Part shown: positions 6,542-14,390 of the stretch, in pieces | How the letters are laid out: each line of letters begins with the position of its first letter | Position numbering within the stretch: position 1 is the first letter of the stretch | NCBI GenBank assembly: GCA_051275515.1 | Contig: JBNMOT010000087.1 | Span: 1 to 14,709 of the forward strand | Length of the DNA stretch: 14,709 nt | Direction of reading: 5' to 3' | Origin: Oleispira sp051275515 | GTDB taxonomy: Bacteria > Pseudomonadota > Gammaproteobacteria > Pseudomonadales > Oceanobacteraceae | Translations under genes and position numbers: made by a program | The notes under the pieces: generated by a model | What the model was told of the DNA's origin: nothing | Databases searched by the model: none | What the model saw: only the letters and a program-made list of their open reading frames with translations

Positions 6542-7924
6542 TTAAGAGCGAGCAGAACGCATCGTAACAAACTCTTCGGCAGAGGTTGGGTGGATCCCAA
6601 TAGTTGCATCAAAGTCTGCCTTCGTGGCGCCGGCTGTAATCGCAACAGCAATACCCTGCACCGTTTCTCCAGCATCATGGCCGACCATATGAGCCGCAAT
6701 AACTTTGTTGTTTGCCTTATTAACAATCAATTTCATTAGTGTGCGTTCATTCATACCGGTCATTGTATGCTTGAGCGGCTTGAAATTAGACTCGTACACC
6801 TCAAAATCAATTCCCTGAGCCTTACATTCATCTTCCGTCGGCCCTACTGTGCCGATATTTGGCTGGCAGAAAACAGCAGTGGGAATGTTATTATAATGCA
6901 TGGGCACGGTATCGTTACCGTACTTATGCGCAAGAAATTTCATACCTTGCGCTAAGGCCACGGGGGTTAACTGTGGCGTTCCAACAACATCACCCAGCGC
7001 ATATACCGAGGGGACGTTAGTCTGGAAGAAATCATTTACCTTGATGGTCGTATTAGAATTCAACTCAATCCCCAATTCTTCAAGATTCAATCCGTCTGTC
7101 ATCGGACGACGGCCTGTGGCGTAAAGAACCAAGTCAACTTCTTGTTTTTCGTTGTTGGTGTAGAAAACCATCAACGAACCATCACCTTGCTTTTCAATGT
7201 AATCAATTTCCGTTTTAACTAGAATATTAACGCCTTTCTCTTGCATTTGGCCTTGAACGAAGACGCGAATATCATCATCAAATCCGCGTAAAACTAAGTC
7301 TTTTCGACACGCGAGAGTCGTCTCAGTGCCTAAACCATTAAAAATACCCGCAAATTCAACCGCGATATAACCCGCACCAACTACGAGTGCGCGCTTGGGA
7401 TATTCATTATCCGCTAGGTTAAATACTTCATTCGAAGTAATCGCGTATTCAGCACCTGATACTTCCGGTTTAAAAGGCCAGCTTCCCGTAGCAATAAGTA
7501 TTGTCTCAGCGGTAATGTTCTGCTGAATACCATCTTGTCCATTGACATGAACCGTATTCGCATCGACTAAGCTTCCTGTACCGTTAAAAATAGTCGCGCC
7601 TGGGCCAGTTAGTAGGTTTTCATAAATACCATTTAGACGGGTAATCTCATTAGTTTTATTATCACGTAGCGTTGGCCAGTGAAAATCATTAACGTGACCG
7701 TTTATGCCAAAGCCTTTCGCTTCTTCCATTTTTTCACGGTATTCAGATGCATAGACAAACATCTTTTTAGGAACACAACCGACGTTAACGCAGGTGCCAC
7801 CCAAATAACGGTTTTCAATAATAGCGACCTTCTTACCCTGAGAAGCGGCCATGCGGGCTGAGCGAACGCCGCCAGAACCAGCGCCAATCACGACTAGATC
7901 AAAATGTTGTAATTCTGTATTCAA
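6542..7924 (-). CDS. gor: Glutathione-disulfide reductase, TTG start
   Basis: FAD-dependent cytoplasmic oxidoreductase that reduces glutathione disulfide with NADPH. With the TTG start the protein has 460 residues, normal for the family. Visible are the FAD-binding GAGSGG (14-19), the redox disulfide GGTCVNVGCVPKK (Cys45/Cys50), the second Rossmann motif VVGAGYIAVEFAG followed by arginines (ACRKDLVLR) typical of NADPH-using glutathione reductase, an ATGRRP and an ALGD FAD segment, and C-terminal HPTSAEEF (His445/Glu450 acid-base pair). Start choice: an ATG at 7972 is open, but it lacks a Shine-Dalgarno, adds 16 residues without family resemblance and lies only about ten bases from the predicted transcript start. 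The TTG has GGAG 7 nt upstream (7932-7935). Convergent with rapA and downstream of the gsp operon on the same strand, it has its own promoter. The C-terminal end is MRSARS. Function is very secure; start likely. Confidence 0.95.
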   Translation of the reverse strand: MNTELQHFDLVVIGAGSGGVRSARMAASQGKKVAIIENRYLGGTCVNVGCVPKKMFVYASEYREKMEEAKGFGINGHVNDFHWPTLRDNKTNEITRLNGIYENLLTGPGATIFNGTGSLVDANTVHVNGQDGIQQNITAETILIATGSWPFKPEVSGAEYAITSNEVFNLADNEYPKRALVVGAGYIAVEFAGIFNGLGTETTLACRKDLVLRGFDDDIRVFVQGQMQEKGVNILVKTEIDYIEKQGDGSLMVFYTNNEKQEVDLVLYATGRRPMTDGLNLEELGIELNSNTTIKVNDFFQTNVPSVYALGDVVGTPQLTPVALAQGMKFLAHKYGNDTVPMHYNNIPTAVFCQPNIGTVGPTEDECKAQGIDFEVYESNFKPLKHTMTGMNERTLMKLIVNKANNKVIAAHMVGHDAGETVQGIAVAITAGATKADFDATIGIHPTSAEEFVTMRSARS

Positions 7925-7989
7925 AAGTGTTCTCCAAAACCGTAAGCAGCAGTAAAGCAGGTGCCTGTTCATCAGGTTTATTACAATTA

Positions 7990-8018
7990 GTTATATTTAA
8001 AGATAAAACCCCTCACAA
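7990..8018 (-). promoter_or_regulatory. Sigma-70-type promoter for gor
   Basis: Read on the minus strand, TTGTGA (8018-8013) and TATAAC (7995-7990) are separated by exactly 17 bp, matching the consensus at 4 of 6 and 5 of 6 positions. A start near 7983 would give a leader of about 60 nt to the TTG codon. The -35 box falls inside one arm of the hairpin at 8006-8041. Confidence 0.55.
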
Positions 8019-8041
8019 CTTTATTAAAATAGTTAGGGTTT
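8002..8041 (-). terminator. Possible terminator of the gsp operon
   Basis: On the minus strand, about 50 nt after the gspM stop, AAACCC (8041-8036) pairs with GGGTTT (8011-8006), and an inner AACT/AGTT block extends the stem with small bulges. The stem is followed by a T-rich tail (TTTTATCTTT beginning within it). The bulges weaken it, so termination may be partial, allowing some read-through into gor. Confidence 0.45.
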
Positions 8042-8088
8042 AGATAAAATTAAGTGCTACGTTAAAAAGAAGTTATGAATGAATACCT

Positions 8089-8625
8089 TTACTTGAATAG
8101 TGTTCCGCGCAAGTCTACTAGTCCAGAAGCTTCACTGCGCTCCACATTAATTTGTTTAATTTGGATATTATGTTTTTGGTGTAATTCCTCTAACCAGCGA
8201 ATCGCATCGTCAAATACAGCATCTTCTAGCCAAATACGCAGACCGTCACCGTCGGGTTCAAAGCGCTTTAAATTAATGCCTGAACGTTTTGCTTGTTGAG
8301 TTACAATGGCCAGTATCGGGACGTCACTTGCCATTGTTGACACCTGACGCTGAAACTTATGAGCATTACTGGCAAGCAGTTCATAGGTTGATAGGCTTTT
8401 ATTCAATCTAGCCTGATAGGTTTCTTGTTTAGCTAAGAATGGCTGAACGAATAGCACGATAATTAGGCACAAAACAATAAAAGCTGACACCGCTTTAATG
8501 ATATTTTGATCGCGAAGAGTCTGGCTACCATACCAAAATTTAAAACTGATAACGGGAGGAAACTGTTTGAATTTTTGGCGTCCTTTATGCCAGTTCAGCG
8601 TTAATTGCTGCTGTAAATTTTTCAT
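8089..8625 (-). CDS. gspM: GspM, type II secretion inner-membrane platform protein
   Basis: Bitopic inner-membrane protein of 178 residues that partners GspL in the type II secretion platform. A cytoplasmic N-terminus including FWYGSQTLRDQ (a loose version of the family's W-x5-RE pattern) leads to one membrane helix at about 43-62. A short coiled stretch (about 65-95) and a periplasmic ferredoxin-like domain (about 100-178) follow. Identification rests on this architecture plus its place directly after gspL, because GspM sequences diverge strongly. Its ATG overlaps the gspL stop in an ATGA. It is the last gene of the operon: no gspN follows, and the next gene on this strand is gor. Confidence 0.88.
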   Translation of the reverse strand: MKNLQQQLTLNWHKGRQKFKQFPPVISFKFWYGSQTLRDQNIIKAVSAFIVLCLIIVLFVQPFLAKQETYQARLNKSLSTYELLASNAHKFQRQVSTMASDVPILAIVTQQAKRSGINLKRFEPDGDGLRIWLEDAVFDDAIRWLEELHQKHNIQIKQINVERSEASGLVDLRGTLFK

Positions 8626-9863
8626 GCTGAAGCTCCTATTTTTAAACGCCCCTTCACACCCTTGTCGTCATTTGTTGCCTGAGCAATTTCGACACTTAAA
8701 CCTTGCTGTTCAAGAGCGGACTTATAGCTTTGGAGTTGAGCGAGGGTTTTTGAGGTTAAGTCGATAATCAACTGATTTTGACGGTCGTTAAATCGAAAAC
8801 TTTGCCATTGAATCATCTGTTTCAAATTATCTTGCTGCAATGCTTTGCTAGCTTGCGACAGCATTATCATTACGCCTGCACTAGTAATGGTGCTATCGCC
8901 TTTTACCTTGCTACGAATTTGTCGCTCTAAGAATCGAACCCGCTCACTGGGGAATAAGCGTTGATAAAGACCAATCGTTTCGGCTTTAACTTGCTCTTGC
9001 TGAGCTATTAGGCGTTTATTCTCGATGCTTATTTCAGTAAAAGAGAATATTAGCCAGCAAGCCGCTAATGCGGTGAGGGGTTTCCACCAAAATATAGGCT
9101 GGTCTTTTTTAGGTTCCGTGGGACGAAACTCTTCCGTTAATAGGTTGCAACATTTATATGATAGCGCTTCATCTCTTAGGCTAGATAAACGCCCATGTTT
9201 AACGTTAACCGCTTTGAAAATACCCGTAAAGTTACTCTCAAGTTGAGTTTTTAGTAAGTTGGCTGTATCAAGATTAGAATCAATAAGCGTTATTGATTGT
9301 TGTGAACCGACCTCTAAGCCATTACACAAACCTTCAAAAAAAGCAGCAATTGCAAATTCATGGATTTTTGCTTCGCTGAGTCCTGGAATATTAATCAGCC
9401 AGAAATGCCCTTCATGAACCAAACTATTATCAGGAATTAAACTGGTTTCTGGAATAAGTTCGTTCAATGTTATATGGCGAAGAGTGCACGCTTCTAACAG
9501 GCGAATAAAATTTTCAGTAACGCTACAGTAAATACGATGGCTGAACTTCCCTTGTTTACCCGCCGTCACTAAGTGATATTGACTGATGTCTTCGATGAGA
9601 CTTTCTTCGAGCGCAAATGGCAAAGCTCTGGATAAGTTTCTTCCCTGAACACCGGGAAGCGTTAGCCAGCGACACACATAGTTCTCACCTTGTAAAATAA
9701 AGCGTAACTGTGACAAGTCCGCTTGCTCACCAGCCCATTCATCGAATGGGCGCCAGTTATTTGGATTTCGTCCGTCAGCTTGGCTTTCATCTTGTACTGG
9801 TGTGAGTAATGAAACAAACCACGTTTCTAATTCCACATTCCAGCGTACAGCAACAGTTTCCAT
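8622..9863 (-). CDS. gspL: GspL, type II secretion platform protein linking GspE to the membrane
   Basis: Bitopic inner-membrane protein of 413 residues, near the usual length, that recruits the GspE ATPase through its actin-like cytoplasmic domain. The cytoplasmic part (about 1-250) has the family segment LPGVQGRNLSRALPFALEE at about 69-87 and NLLTEEF at 240-246 (usually NLLQGEF). A membrane helix lies at about 258-278. The periplasmic part contains a helical stretch with LFPSERVRFLE and a C-terminal ferredoxin-like domain that pairs with GspM. The gap to gspK is 21 nt with only a weak AGG upstream of the ATG; the end overlaps gspM by 4 nt. Cytoplasmic domain and neighbours make the call firm. 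Confidence 0.93.
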   Translation of the reverse strand: METVAVRWNVELETWFVSLLTPVQDESQADGRNPNNWRPFDEWAGEQADLSQLRFILQGENYVCRWLTLPGVQGRNLSRALPFALEESLIEDISQYHLVTAGKQGKFSHRIYCSVTENFIRLLEACTLRHITLNELIPETSLIPDNSLVHEGHFWLINIPGLSEAKIHEFAIAAFFEGLCNGLEVGSQQSITLIDSNLDTANLLKTQLESNFTGIFKAVNVKHGRLSSLRDEALSYKCCNLLTEEFRPTEPKKDQPIFWWKPLTALAACWLIFSFTEISIENKRLIAQQEQVKAETIGLYQRLFPSERVRFLERQIRSKVKGDSTITSAGVMIMLSQASKALQQDNLKQMIQWQSFRFNDRQNQLIIDLTSKTLAQLQSYKSALEQQGLSVEIAQATNDDKGVKGRLKIGASA

Positions 9864-9884
9864 TATATCAGCCTAAAATTTAAT

Positions 9885-10919
9885 CTAAATACCGCCACTA
9901 CCTGGGGTAGTATTGCTATTGTTAGTCACAGGAAGTCGCGCTTCTGTTCGAGAGTAATCTCGATAATAAGTGCGCATCTCTCCAGATTGATTGTCTCGAT
10001 AAATAAGCATTTCAATTGTAGCAACACGTTCTGCTAATGTTACTTTTGCAAAGACCTCAAAGTATTGAGAGTTTACACTGAAATCGGCCTTATCCCACAC
10101 TTCCTTGGTATTTTGATTACCCGACCCACCCTCATCACTATTTGATGCAGCGGTAAAAGGTCGGACTTCAGTTAAACTCCAAAAATCATCAATATTCTCA
10201 AAGCCCCCTTTACCTCGCTTACCGATGATGGTGTCAGCATCCGATAAGGAAAGTTGTGTAGACAGTGCAGCTAAAATCTTATTGCTTGCGGTGTTTACAT
10301 TGACAGTGGCTGCGACGGGTAACACTGTAATGTAAGGGCTAAGCTTACGATAAGTATCAGCATCGACCTCTTGCACGAGCAGTAATTCTGATGGGTGTTT
10401 AAACAGAGCGTAACTGGCTCGGTAAGGAACCTCTGCCCCCAAATAATCGTTATCAACCATGCTGTCTTCATCCATGAATTTCTGAGTGTGATCCGCAATC
10501 TTTGGATCAAGCCCAAGCTCCTTCAATAAGTTTTTGAATCTATCAATTTGAGCAGGTCTGTTCGTTGCGGTTTTATGCAAACCATTAAGATTGAACCGTG
10601 ATTGGGCATCTATGATTTGTATTTCAGCCATCCCCGGCTGCAATGGATAGTTGCGGGGTTGAGCCCACTCTTCTGAAAGATGGTCAACTTTAGGGTTGTT
10701 ATCGTAATCCAAACGTAAACCTGAACGAACTGCATATTCAATACCGCTGCTGTAAGCTCTTGCTTGCTGCAGAGCTTGCATGTTACCACTGCGTTGGATA
10801 TCCAAGCTTTGGCGTTCAATCATGGCCGTTGCCAAGACTGAGACAATGGCAAAAATCAACAGTACCGAAATTAGTGCCAAACCATCCTGTCCGGACTTAG
10901 AGAAATTATTGGTCATCAT
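9885..10919 (-). CDS. gspK: GspK, minor pseudopilin at the pseudopilus tip
   Basis: Largest minor pseudopilin (344 residues), thought to cap the GspI-GspJ-GspK tip complex. The prepilin end is QDG followed by LALISVLLIFAIVSVLATA; cleavage would be after Gly13, and position +5 is Ser, not Glu, the hallmark of GspK. The globular part includes FMDEDSMVDNDYLGAE, YRASYALFKHPSELLLVQEVD and LPVAATVNVNTAS, typical of the GspK alpha domain and the following segment. A Gly/Ser/Asn-rich insertion (about 255-270) precedes the last strands. The gene overlaps gspJ by 14 nt; ATG ATG in tandem gives two equivalent starts, and neither has a clear Shine-Dalgarno, so coupling to gspJ is likely. A prepilin peptidase (GspO/PilD) must be encoded elsewhere. 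Confidence 0.95.
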   Translation of the reverse strand: MMTNNFSKSGQDGLALISVLLIFAIVSVLATAMIERQSLDIQRSGNMQALQQARAYSSGIEYAVRSGLRLDYDNNPKVDHLSEEWAQPRNYPLQPGMAEIQIIDAQSRFNLNGLHKTATNRPAQIDRFKNLLKELGLDPKIADHTQKFMDEDSMVDNDYLGAEVPYRASYALFKHPSELLLVQEVDADTYRKLSPYITVLPVAATVNVNTASNKILAALSTQLSLSDADTIIGKRGKGGFENIDDFWSLTEVRPFTAASNSDEGGSGNQNTKEVWDKADFSVNSQYFEVFAKVTLAERVATIEMLIYRDNQSGEMRTYYRDYSRTEARLPVTNNSNTTPGSGGI

Positions 10920-11667
10920 AAGCTAATAGCCATAAACGTTCGATTTTACCGATTTTTGGCAGTGTTAATGTCCACCGCATAGCGATGGGGATTTCTGGAT
11001 TACTACCCGTTTGTAGGTTCGGCCATTGACTGTACCAGCTACTTTTCGCTGGCGGTGCCTCAGAATCACTCGTGCTATCTTTTATAGTATTTTCTTGGGC
11101 TAAGATCTCAATTTCAAGAGATTCAACCAGATCCAAAATAACTTGAGCCTTGGCCTCGGTATCTCCTGATCTATCCAGTACAGACCAGAAATAACGAATT
11201 AAGCAAGAACCATTAGGTTCAAAATTGCCCCAATCTTGTAAACGTAGCCTAGCTTGCTCACATTCTTCGTCATTAATATCAAACAACTGAAAAGCAACCC
11301 TCTGCATTATTGCCCTTGGGTCTTCACTAATAGGGCTATTTCGCCAGCCTAAGCGTGTCCATTCAGCTAAATAATCTGGGCTATCAATAATGAGAGCAGG
11401 CTGACGATCACCATACTGATCACGGATGTCGCGATTAATAACTTGTTCAATGTCGCGGCTAACAAACTGATTAAATCGCTGCAGGGTTGTCAGCTGCTCT
11501 GATCGAATGTCAGTCACTTTTTTTGTTTCAATCACATTGCTGAGCAAATTAGTTGATGCTATACCAATTAAAGCGGTAATCGAAATAGCGATCATTACCT
11601 CTAATAGAGTGAAACCTCGCTGCAGGGGTATTGGTCGACAACGTCGTAGGTCGAAGTCACTGTGCAT
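10906..11667 (-). CDS. gspJ: GspJ, minor pseudopilin
   Basis: Minor pseudopilin of the tip complex, 253 residues from the ATG at 11667. The leader of 18 residues ends RG before FTLLEVMIAISITALIG, with Glu at mature position 5 as needed for assembly and N-methylation. The rest is the variable globular head with RLRLQDWGNFEPNGSCLIRYFWSV and a C-terminal MRWTLTLP strand typical of GspJ, plus a Ser/Ala/Pro-containing loop near 200. Start choice: a TTG one codon earlier is open, but the ATG shares one base with the gspI stop (TGATG), a typical coupled junction. It overlaps gspK by 14 nt at the other end. Confidence 0.94.
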   Translation of the reverse strand: MHSDFDLRRCRPIPLQRGFTLLEVMIAISITALIGIASTNLLSNVIETKKVTDIRSEQLTTLQRFNQFVSRDIEQVINRDIRDQYGDRQPALIIDSPDYLAEWTRLGWRNSPISEDPRAIMQRVAFQLFDINDEECEQARLRLQDWGNFEPNGSCLIRYFWSVLDRSGDTEAKAQVILDLVESLEIEILAQENTIKDSTSDSEAPPAKSSWYSQWPNLQTGSNPEIPIAMRWTLTLPKIGKIERLWLLAYDDQ

Positions 11668-12032
11668 CAATACTTACCCATAAAACCAGTTAAACTGATG
11701 AGTGAGTTTTCTTTGTCAGACATATTGGATACTTTAATTTCTACTCGGCGAAAATTGGGTAAAGGCGTATCTTCGACTTTAGTCACTACATGCCACTCAC
11801 GCCCCGCCATTTTGGCGTCATCTTTCGTTTGAGTTGCTGCTGGATAGCCAGATAGTTTCAGTTTGTTAAGACGATTTTCCGCAACAAATGAAGCTAACGT
11901 TTTTTCTTCTAAATACAATACAGTATCAGCATTTTGGCTGGCTGTTCGGCTGATAGCCGAGGCCATAACCGCAAATATCGAAAGTGCGATCATGACTTCT
12001 ATTAAGGTAAAGCCCTTTAAGCTATATGTCAT
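11667..12032 (-). CDS. gspI: GspI, minor pseudopilin
   Basis: Smallest minor pseudopilin (121 residues), which nucleates the pseudopilus tip with GspJ and GspK. The short leader MTYSLKG precedes FTLIEVMIALSIFAVMASAI, with Glu at mature +5. SFVAENRLNKLKLSG and the REWHV strand match the GspI pattern (family usually has A-x-N-x4-L followed by G-x-W). The ATG follows gspH by 17 nt with a weak purine stretch upstream; the stop overlaps the gspJ start by one base. Length and position are normal. Confidence 0.95.
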   Translation of the reverse strand: MTYSLKGFTLIEVMIALSIFAVMASAISRTASQNADTVLYLEEKTLASFVAENRLNKLKLSGYPAATQTKDDAKMAGREWHVVTKVEDTPLPNFRRVEIKVSNMSDKENSLISLTGFMGKY

Positions 12033-12049
12033 ATTGACCGATCTTCATC

Positions 12050-12646
12050 TTATTTTGTCTCCATTTGGAAACGACTAAAACCATCACCTACAATAATAAT
12101 ACTGAAGCTTTCATCGTATTGATTACGAAGGGTTACTTTAAAAGGCGTATATTCATCAGAAGATAAAAATAAAACTGCAGGTCTAACGCCCTTGTTACCT
12201 ATTAAATCAGTGAAATTTATTTCTTTATCTTCTAGTATCAGGCCCATAGACAGTTGTTCGGGTAATTCGGTTGAGTTCTTAAGATTACCTTCATAAACGC
12301 CCCATGGAATCTCTTTTAGTTGCGTGATCTCTTCTTGGGTCTTACCTTCAATGTGGCGAACGTTATTAACGTCGATGTACTTTAAAAGCTGGGTCGATTG
12401 CCCATCCATTGCTAACCCTAAGTCAATGTTTTGAATTACCGCTTCATCTCGATAAGAATTCAATTGTGCAATAAAGCGAAACGCCTGTTGTTGAGCTTCT
12501 TGTTTCTGCTCGTTGCCACCACCACTTAGAGTGGCCATGCCCAGCATAAGCCCAATAATGGTTAATACCACCATGATCTCAAGCAGAGTAAACCCAGCGT
12601 TTGAACGGCTTCTAAAGAGAGTGCGAGATGTTTTATAAATTACCAA
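12050..12646 (-). CDS. gspH: GspH, minor pseudopilin, TTG start
   Basis: Minor pseudopilin of 198 residues joining the tip complex to the GspG shaft. An 18-residue basic leader ends NAG before FTLLEIMVVLTIIGLMLGM, with Glu at mature +5. The globular domain carries EAVIQNIDLGLAMDG, as in the GspH/FimT domain (family usually R-x-E-A...V), and ends in a strand-rich part near IIIVGDGFSRF. No ATG or GTG lies in frame ahead of the prepilin motif. The only good start is TTG at 12646, with AAGG 6 nt upstream inside the end of gspG and a gap of 2 nt to the gspG stop. This implies weak, coupled initiation. Confidence 0.92.
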   Translation of the reverse strand: MVIYKTSRTLFRSRSNAGFTLLEIMVVLTIIGLMLGMATLSGGGNEQKQEAQQQAFRFIAQLNSYRDEAVIQNIDLGLAMDGQSTQLLKYIDVNNVRHIEGKTQEEITQLKEIPWGVYEGNLKNSTELPEQLSMGLILEDKEINFTDLIGNKGVRPAVLFLSSDEYTPFKVTLRNQYDESFSIIIVGDGFSRFQMETK

Positions 12647-12648
12647 AA

Positions 12649-13101
12649 TCAGCCTTGGTGCTCTAGATCAGCAAACTCATCTTCGCCGCCCTCTTGACCA
12701 TCAGCCCCTAACGACAAAATGGTGTAGGTACCCTGCTCATAGAAATAAACAAACTCGTTGCCCCAAGAGTCTTGAGGAAGCTTGCTGCCTTTTAAATAAC
12801 CGCCAGACTTCCAATTTTTAGGTTCTGGGCTGCCACTAGGCTTTTCAATTAATGCTTCCAAACCTTGCACCGTCGTTGGGTAGGTGTAGTTATCTAGCTT
12901 ATAAAGATCCAACGCATTGCCTATTAAATACATCTGGCTTTTGGTTGTTTTAATGCGAGCTTCTCCTGCATTACCCATTATGTTTCCTGCCACTAATGCC
13001 AGCATGCCGCCAATAATTGCTAGAACAACCATGACTTCGATGAGCGTAAAGCCTGATTGCTTTGCGGTGTTATTATTTTTTTTATAAGGTGTTTTTTTCA
13101 T
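12649..13101 (-). CDS. gspG: GspG, major pseudopilin
   Basis: Main shaft subunit of the type II secretion pseudopilus, 150 residues. A 17-residue Lys-rich leader ends SG before FTLIEVMVVLAIIGGMLALV (Phe at +1, Glu at +5). The head contains YKLDNYTYPTTVQGLEALIEKP, LPQDSWGNEF and the calcium-binding end LGADGQEGGEDEFAD with acidic ligands at 134-141, all canonical. A strong AGGAAG ribosome site lies 5 nt before the ATG (13107-13112), the best in this operon, which fits a highly expressed subunit. The 43-nt gap after gspF is the largest in the operon. Confidence 0.98.
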   Translation of the reverse strand: MKKTPYKKNNNTAKQSGFTLIEVMVVLAIIGGMLALVAGNIMGNAGEARIKTTKSQMYLIGNALDLYKLDNYTYPTTVQGLEALIEKPSGSPEPKNWKSGGYLKGSKLPQDSWGNEFVYFYEQGTYTILSLGADGQEGGEDEFADLEHQG

Positions 13102-13144
13102 TACGACTTCCTAAGTTTACTGAATAATTAAAGTTAAAATCCAA

Positions 13145-14365
13145 TTACTGGACCATATTTTGTAATTCTAAAATAGGCAACATAATAGCGGTAACAATAG
13201 TTGCCACAATGGCGCCCATTGTTAATAGCATCAGTGGCTCAAACATCTTGACCAAGGCTTCGATCGTTGCTTCTAGGTTGGCTTGTTGCTGAGCGGAGGT
13301 GCGCGCTAACATATCATCGAGCTCACCACTGTTTTCACCACTGGCAATCATGTGCAGCATCATCGGTGAGAAAAATCCAGTGGCCGTGAGCGCCTTACTC
13401 AAGGTCCCTCCCTCACTCACTTGGATTGTTGCTTTCTTAACGCTCGCTTGAATGGGTAAATTCTCAATCACTTGTGAAGCAATGCGCATCGCTTCAACCA
13501 AGGGTACTCCTGAACTTGACAGAATTGCCAGTGTGCTAACGTAACGAGCCGTATTCGCACTTTTAGTGAAGTTTTTAATACCCGGAGCGGCGAGTAAAAA
13601 CTTATGGTAACGGTATTTAAAGCTTGGGTTACGCAAGGCGGACATAAAGGATGTCCAACTTAAAACAATGACAATACCAATGAATAATCCATAGTTGGTA
13701 ATGATATGGCTAATGTCTAACATAAGCTGAGTCAAGCTCGGCAGTTCTTGTCCGTTGCGCACAAACACTTCGACTATATCGGGCACAACATAAGTTAATA
13801 GCCCCACAACAATTCCTATTGCCACAATCGCTAAAATTATTGGGTACATTGCAGCGAGTTTAATTTTAGTGCGTGCGGCTTGCTGCGATTCTGTATAATC
13901 AGCCAGTTTGTTTAAAACACCATCAAGATGCCCTGCATGCTCTCCAGCACTGACGGTGGCGCGGTACAAGTGCGGGAACGCACGCGGAAATTCTTTCAGA
14001 GCATCCGCTAGGGTATGACCTTCGAGCACTTTAGCTCGAATCGACAGCACCATGCTTTTTACAACTTGTTTTTCACTTTGTTCTGAAACCGCTTTTAGAG
14101 CTTCATCAATGGGTAAGCCAGCCGCGATCAATGTCGCAAGTTGACGCGTGATCAGTGCAAGGTCAGCGGTTTTAAGCAACGGGCCTTGAGCAAATTGAGC
14201 GAAAAACCCCTTTTTCTTTTGTTTACCACTCGTCGCATCAACCGACAACGGCATCCAGCCTTTGTCGCGTAACTTTTGCCTTACTTGGCGTGCGCTATCG
14301 GCTTCTAAAACGCCGTTGTGTTGCTTGCCCTTACTATCTAAGGCTTGAAATTCAAATGCAGCCAT
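13145..14365 (-). CDS. gspF: GspF, type II secretion polytopic inner-membrane protein
   Basis: Central platform protein of 406 residues (normal length) that contacts GspE and GspL and is thought to guide pseudopilin addition. An N-terminal cytoplasmic segment (AFEFQALDSKGK, LRDKGWMPLSV) precedes two tandem helical domains. The first has FPHLYRATVSAGEHAGHLDGVL (about 130-151 with one variation), and the repeat of this pattern is FSPMMLHMIASGENSGELDDML at about 332-353. Predicted membrane helices lie at about 170-193, 223-241 and 376-398. The ATG is 14 nt after the gspE stop; no good Shine-Dalgarno is visible, and a short hairpin occupies the junction. Confidence 0.97.
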   Translation of the reverse strand: MAAFEFQALDSKGKQHNGVLEADSARQVRQKLRDKGWMPLSVDATSGKQKKKGFFAQFAQGPLLKTADLALITRQLATLIAAGLPIDEALKAVSEQSEKQVVKSMVLSIRAKVLEGHTLADALKEFPRAFPHLYRATVSAGEHAGHLDGVLNKLADYTESQQAARTKIKLAAMYPIILAIVAIGIVVGLLTYVVPDIVEVFVRNGQELPSLTQLMLDISHIITNYGLFIGIVIVLSWTSFMSALRNPSFKYRYHKFLLAAPGIKNFTKSANTARYVSTLAILSSSGVPLVEAMRIASQVIENLPIQASVKKATIQVSEGGTLSKALTATGFFSPMMLHMIASGENSGELDDMLARTSAQQQANLEATIEALVKMFEPLMLLTMGAIVATIVTAIMLPILELQNMVQ

Positions 14366-14372
14366 AATTAAT

Positions 14373-14390
14373 CAAAAGGTTACCCTTTTG
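14373..14390 (-). repeat. Small inverted repeat across the gspE stop / gspF leader
   Basis: CAAAAGG and CCTTTTG (14373-14379 and 14384-14390) pair perfectly over 7 bp around a 4-nt loop that contains part of the gspE stop codon. It ends 8 nt before the gspF ATG on the minus strand. It could influence gspF initiation or RNA processing, or be chance. Confidence 0.4.

Noticed and set aside
7679..7887. Open frames opposite and alongside gor between 7679 and 7887
   Set aside because: They lie inside the conserved FAD and redox-disulfide coding part of gor in other frames; no independent start signals or motifs.
11665..11670. TTG at 11670 as the gspJ start
   Set aside because: The ATG one codon later overlaps the gspI stop as TGATG and is the more usual coupled start; the difference is one residue.
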